Of a stretch of DNA of 64,000 bases, positions 62,347 through 64,000 are shown piece after piece. This DNA comes from Herpetosiphonaceae bacterium (GTDB taxonomy: Bacteria; Chloroflexota; Chloroflexia; Chloroflexales; Herpetosiphonaceae), in assembly GCA_026003835.1 (NCBI GenBank), contig BPHZ01000009.1, positions 44,493 to 108,492 on the forward strand, given 5' to 3'. A program made the translations under genes and the position numbers. Position 1 is the first letter of the stretch. The number at the start of each line of letters is the position of its first letter. A model generated the notes under the pieces. The model did no database searches, had not been told where the DNA came from, and was given only the letters and a program-made list of their open reading frames with translations.

Positions 62347-63741
62347 ATGTATCAGCAGATCGTTCGCACCCTGAGTGCCTTTATTGGACTCGCACTCCTC
62401 TTGAGCGCCTGTGGTGGCGCTGCACCCTCCTCATCCTCTGACTCATCGACCAGCGGCACGCCGGCGCCCACCGCTCCTGCTGCCGCTTCACAGGGTAAAA
62501 CTGTCATTAAGTTCTGGCACGTCTTTGGTGGCGCACGTGGCGACCATATCCAACGGGTTATCGACGATTTCAACTACTTGAATCCTGACATTCATGTTGA
62601 GGCACAGATCTTTGGCAGCTACGAGGACCTTCTAACCGCCGTTAAGACATCCGCAGAGAAGAGGAGCCTGCCGCATCTTTTCCAAATGTATGAGGCTGGC
62701 TCCCAGCTGGCGCTGGACCTTGGCATCACTGCTCCCGCCGCCGAACTGGCTCAACAAGTGGGCCTCGACTTACGCCAGGATGATCTCATCCCCTCGGTGC
62801 GCAACTACTACACCTTCAATGGGAAGATGAACTCCTTCGCCTGGAATAGCTCCACGCCGATTATGTACGTCAATATGGACATCCTTCAAGCTGCCGGGGT
62901 CCAAGAGATTCCCCAGACCTGGGGAGAGTTGATGGCTGCCTGTGAAACGATCGTGACGGGGAAGCACGCAGAGAAGTGCATTACCTTCCCGATCTATAGC
63001 TGGTTCTTTGAGCAGTGGCTGTCCGAGCAGAACGCGCTCCTCGCCAATAACGATAATGGCCGTTCGGCCCGCGCCACGGAGGTACTGCTGGACAGCGAGC
63101 CGTCATTGCGCATCGCGCGGTTTATTAAGGAGCTGAACGACAAGGGCTATCTCCTCTACAGCGGCAAGATCGCCGACTGGGATGGCGCAAATGCGGCCCT
63201 GGTTTCCAAGCAGGTAGCGTTTGAGATCAGCTCGACCTCAGAGGTGGCGGGGTTGACCAATGAGGCACATAAGGCCGGGTTTACGATGCGCACGGCTATG
63301 CTGCCCATCCCCGATGGTATCGAGCGCAATGGAGTCATCGTCGGCGGCGCCAGCGTCTGGGTTGTCGGTGGCCTCTCGCCGCAGGAGACCGCCGCCGCGC
63401 TTAAGTTCGCCCAATACCTTGGCGAGACGGAACAGATGGTGACTTGGCATAAGATTACCGGCTACTTCCCGGTACGACAGAGCGCTGTGAGGGTTCTGGA
63501 GGAGCAAGGTTGGTTCACGAGCCATCCAAACTATGCGGTGGCGTTCGAGCAGCTCATCTCCACAAAGGCTAACTATGCGAGCGCGGGCGCTGTGCTTGGC
63601 CCCTTCCCTGAGGTACGTAAACAGGTGGAGGTAGCGCTGGAGAAGATCATTACCGCCGGCGTTGATCCGGAGGTAGCTATGAAGGAGGCCGACGCGGCTG
63701 CTGACCAGGCGCTCAAGGCTTACAATGAAAGTATTAAGTAA
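62347..63741 (+). CDS. ABC transporter substrate-binding lipoprotein (sugar / glycerol-phosphate type)
   Basis: A 464-residue extracytoplasmic solute-binding protein of family 1 (UgpB-like). The lipoprotein signal peptide ends LLLSACGG with C22 as the lipid-attached residue, followed by a Ser/Thr/Pro/Ala-rich linker. The mature part reads KFWHVFGGARGDHIQRVIDDFNYLNPDIHVEAQIFGSYEDLL, FAWNSSTPIMYVNMDILQAAGV and GGASVWVVGGLSPQETAAALKFAQYLGETEQM, the standard two-lobe fold. Similarity is to glycerol-3-phosphate and oligosaccharide binders; the ligand is not certain. The ATG at 62347 follows CAGGAGGCAAGGT, and the upstream in-frame start is rejected because it spoils the signal peptide. A permease follows 23 bp later. 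Confidence 0.93.
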   Translation: MYQQIVRTLSAFIGLALLLSACGGAAPSSSSDSSTSGTPAPTAPAAASQGKTVIKFWHVFGGARGDHIQRVIDDFNYLNPDIHVEAQIFGSYEDLLTAVKTSAEKRSLPHLFQMYEAGSQLALDLGITAPAAELAQQVGLDLRQDDLIPSVRNYYTFNGKMNSFAWNSSTPIMYVNMDILQAAGVQEIPQTWGELMAACETIVTGKHAEKCITFPIYSWFFEQWLSEQNALLANNDNGRSARATEVLLDSEPSLRIARFIKELNDKGYLLYSGKIADWDGANAALVSKQVAFEISSTSEVAGLTNEAHKAGFTMRTAMLPIPDGIERNGVIVGGASVWVVGGLSPQETAAALKFAQYLGETEQMVTWHKITGYFPVRQSAVRVLEEQGWFTSHPNYAVAFEQLISTKANYASAGAVLGPFPEVRKQVEVALEKIITAGVDPEVAMKEADAAADQALKAYNESIK

Positions 63742-63764
63742 CAGGTGATAGGGAGAATCGCTTC

Positions 63765-64000
63765 ATGCAACCCGCGTTCCGTGGACGGTGGCTGCCCTAC
63801 CTGATGCTCGCCCCGACACTGTTGATCCTGGCTGTCTTTCTCTACTGGCCGGCACTGCGGACGTTTTGGCTGGCCCTGACCCGCGAGTCCATCCGCCAGG
63901 GAGCGCCACCCAAATTTATCGGGTTTGAGAACTTCGTCACGCTGGTTAATGATCCGACCTATTTGGGTGCTGTCCTGTTCACGATCTGGCTGGCGGGCGG
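63765..64000 (+). CDS. ABC transporter permease, MalF/UgpA type (partial)
   Basis: The first 78 residues of a sugar-type ABC permease, running off the right edge. It begins MQPAFRGRWLPYLMLAPTLLILAVFLYWPALRTFWLAL, the usual first transmembrane helix of MalF/UgpA proteins, then FIGFENFVTLVNDPTYLGAVLFTIWLA, a family hallmark. It follows the binding protein on the same strand with the binding site GATAGGGAGAATCGCTTC. A second permease and an ATPase are expected beyond the window. Confidence 0.92.
   Translation, partial: MQPAFRGRWLPYLMLAPTLLILAVFLYWPALRTFWLALTRESIRQGAPPKFIGFENFVTLVNDPTYLGAVLFTIWLAG

Overview
The window is about 60% GC bacterial chromosome. Its gene content points to a Chloroflexota member, probably class Chloroflexia: a fused aroK-aroB, greA next to lysS, an alaS / baseplate-J-like membrane protein / ruvX string, NarL-type regulators with GAF kinases, a sAC-like double cyclase and very large DUF11 surface proteins. 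The assignment rests on content only; there is no rRNA or other marker here, and no tRNA, CRISPR array or prophage was seen.

Layout. 1-3.4 kb (minus): the 5' part of a family-B-type exonuclease gene, then glmS (broken by two +1 shifts) preceded by what I read as a glmS ribozyme. 3.7-9.4 kb: a small Trp-rich protein, a divergent receiver-only protein versus a NarL regulator/histidine kinase pair, an M3 oligoendopeptidase and an FRG-domain protein. 9.6-14.1 kb: a four-gene amidoligase-type cluster (esterase, ATP-grasp, circularly permuted ATP-grasp, GCS2 ligase) that probably makes or attaches a small peptide-like compound. 14.1-15.3 kb (minus): a radical-SAM DNA-repair-type protein with a LexA-like box at its promoter. 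15.3-34.2 kb (minus): a secreted-protein locus of three repeat giants (DUF11, P-domain-like, LamG and CARDB modules, up to 3198 aa) and a Pro/Thr-rich membrane-anchored protein.

34.4-54 kb is mostly housekeeping: a double cyclase, greA (with a terminator between promoter and gene), lysS, an AbrB/Doc pair with a degenerate Doc site, an epimerase, an acyltransferase, a methyltransferase, a DtxR-type metal regulator, the principal sigma factor, alaS, a baseplate-J-like protein, ruvX, aroKB and prmC. 54-64 kb is accessory: a frameshifted methyltransferase, a low-GC putative ADP-ribosyltransferase toxin with the short N-terminal tag seen on contractile-injection-system cargo, a sigma/anti-sigma pair, a TnpB-only insertion element, a DUF421 protein, an AI-2E-family permease and the start of a sugar/glycerol-phosphate ABC transporter.

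Quality note: eight apparent +1 insertions break or split six otherwise well-conserved genes (glmS, an ATP-grasp gene, two DUF11 genes, a methyltransferase and probably the toxin). All have the same sign and several lie in homopolymers, so sequencing or assembly error is the simplest explanation. These genes are annotated at full span.
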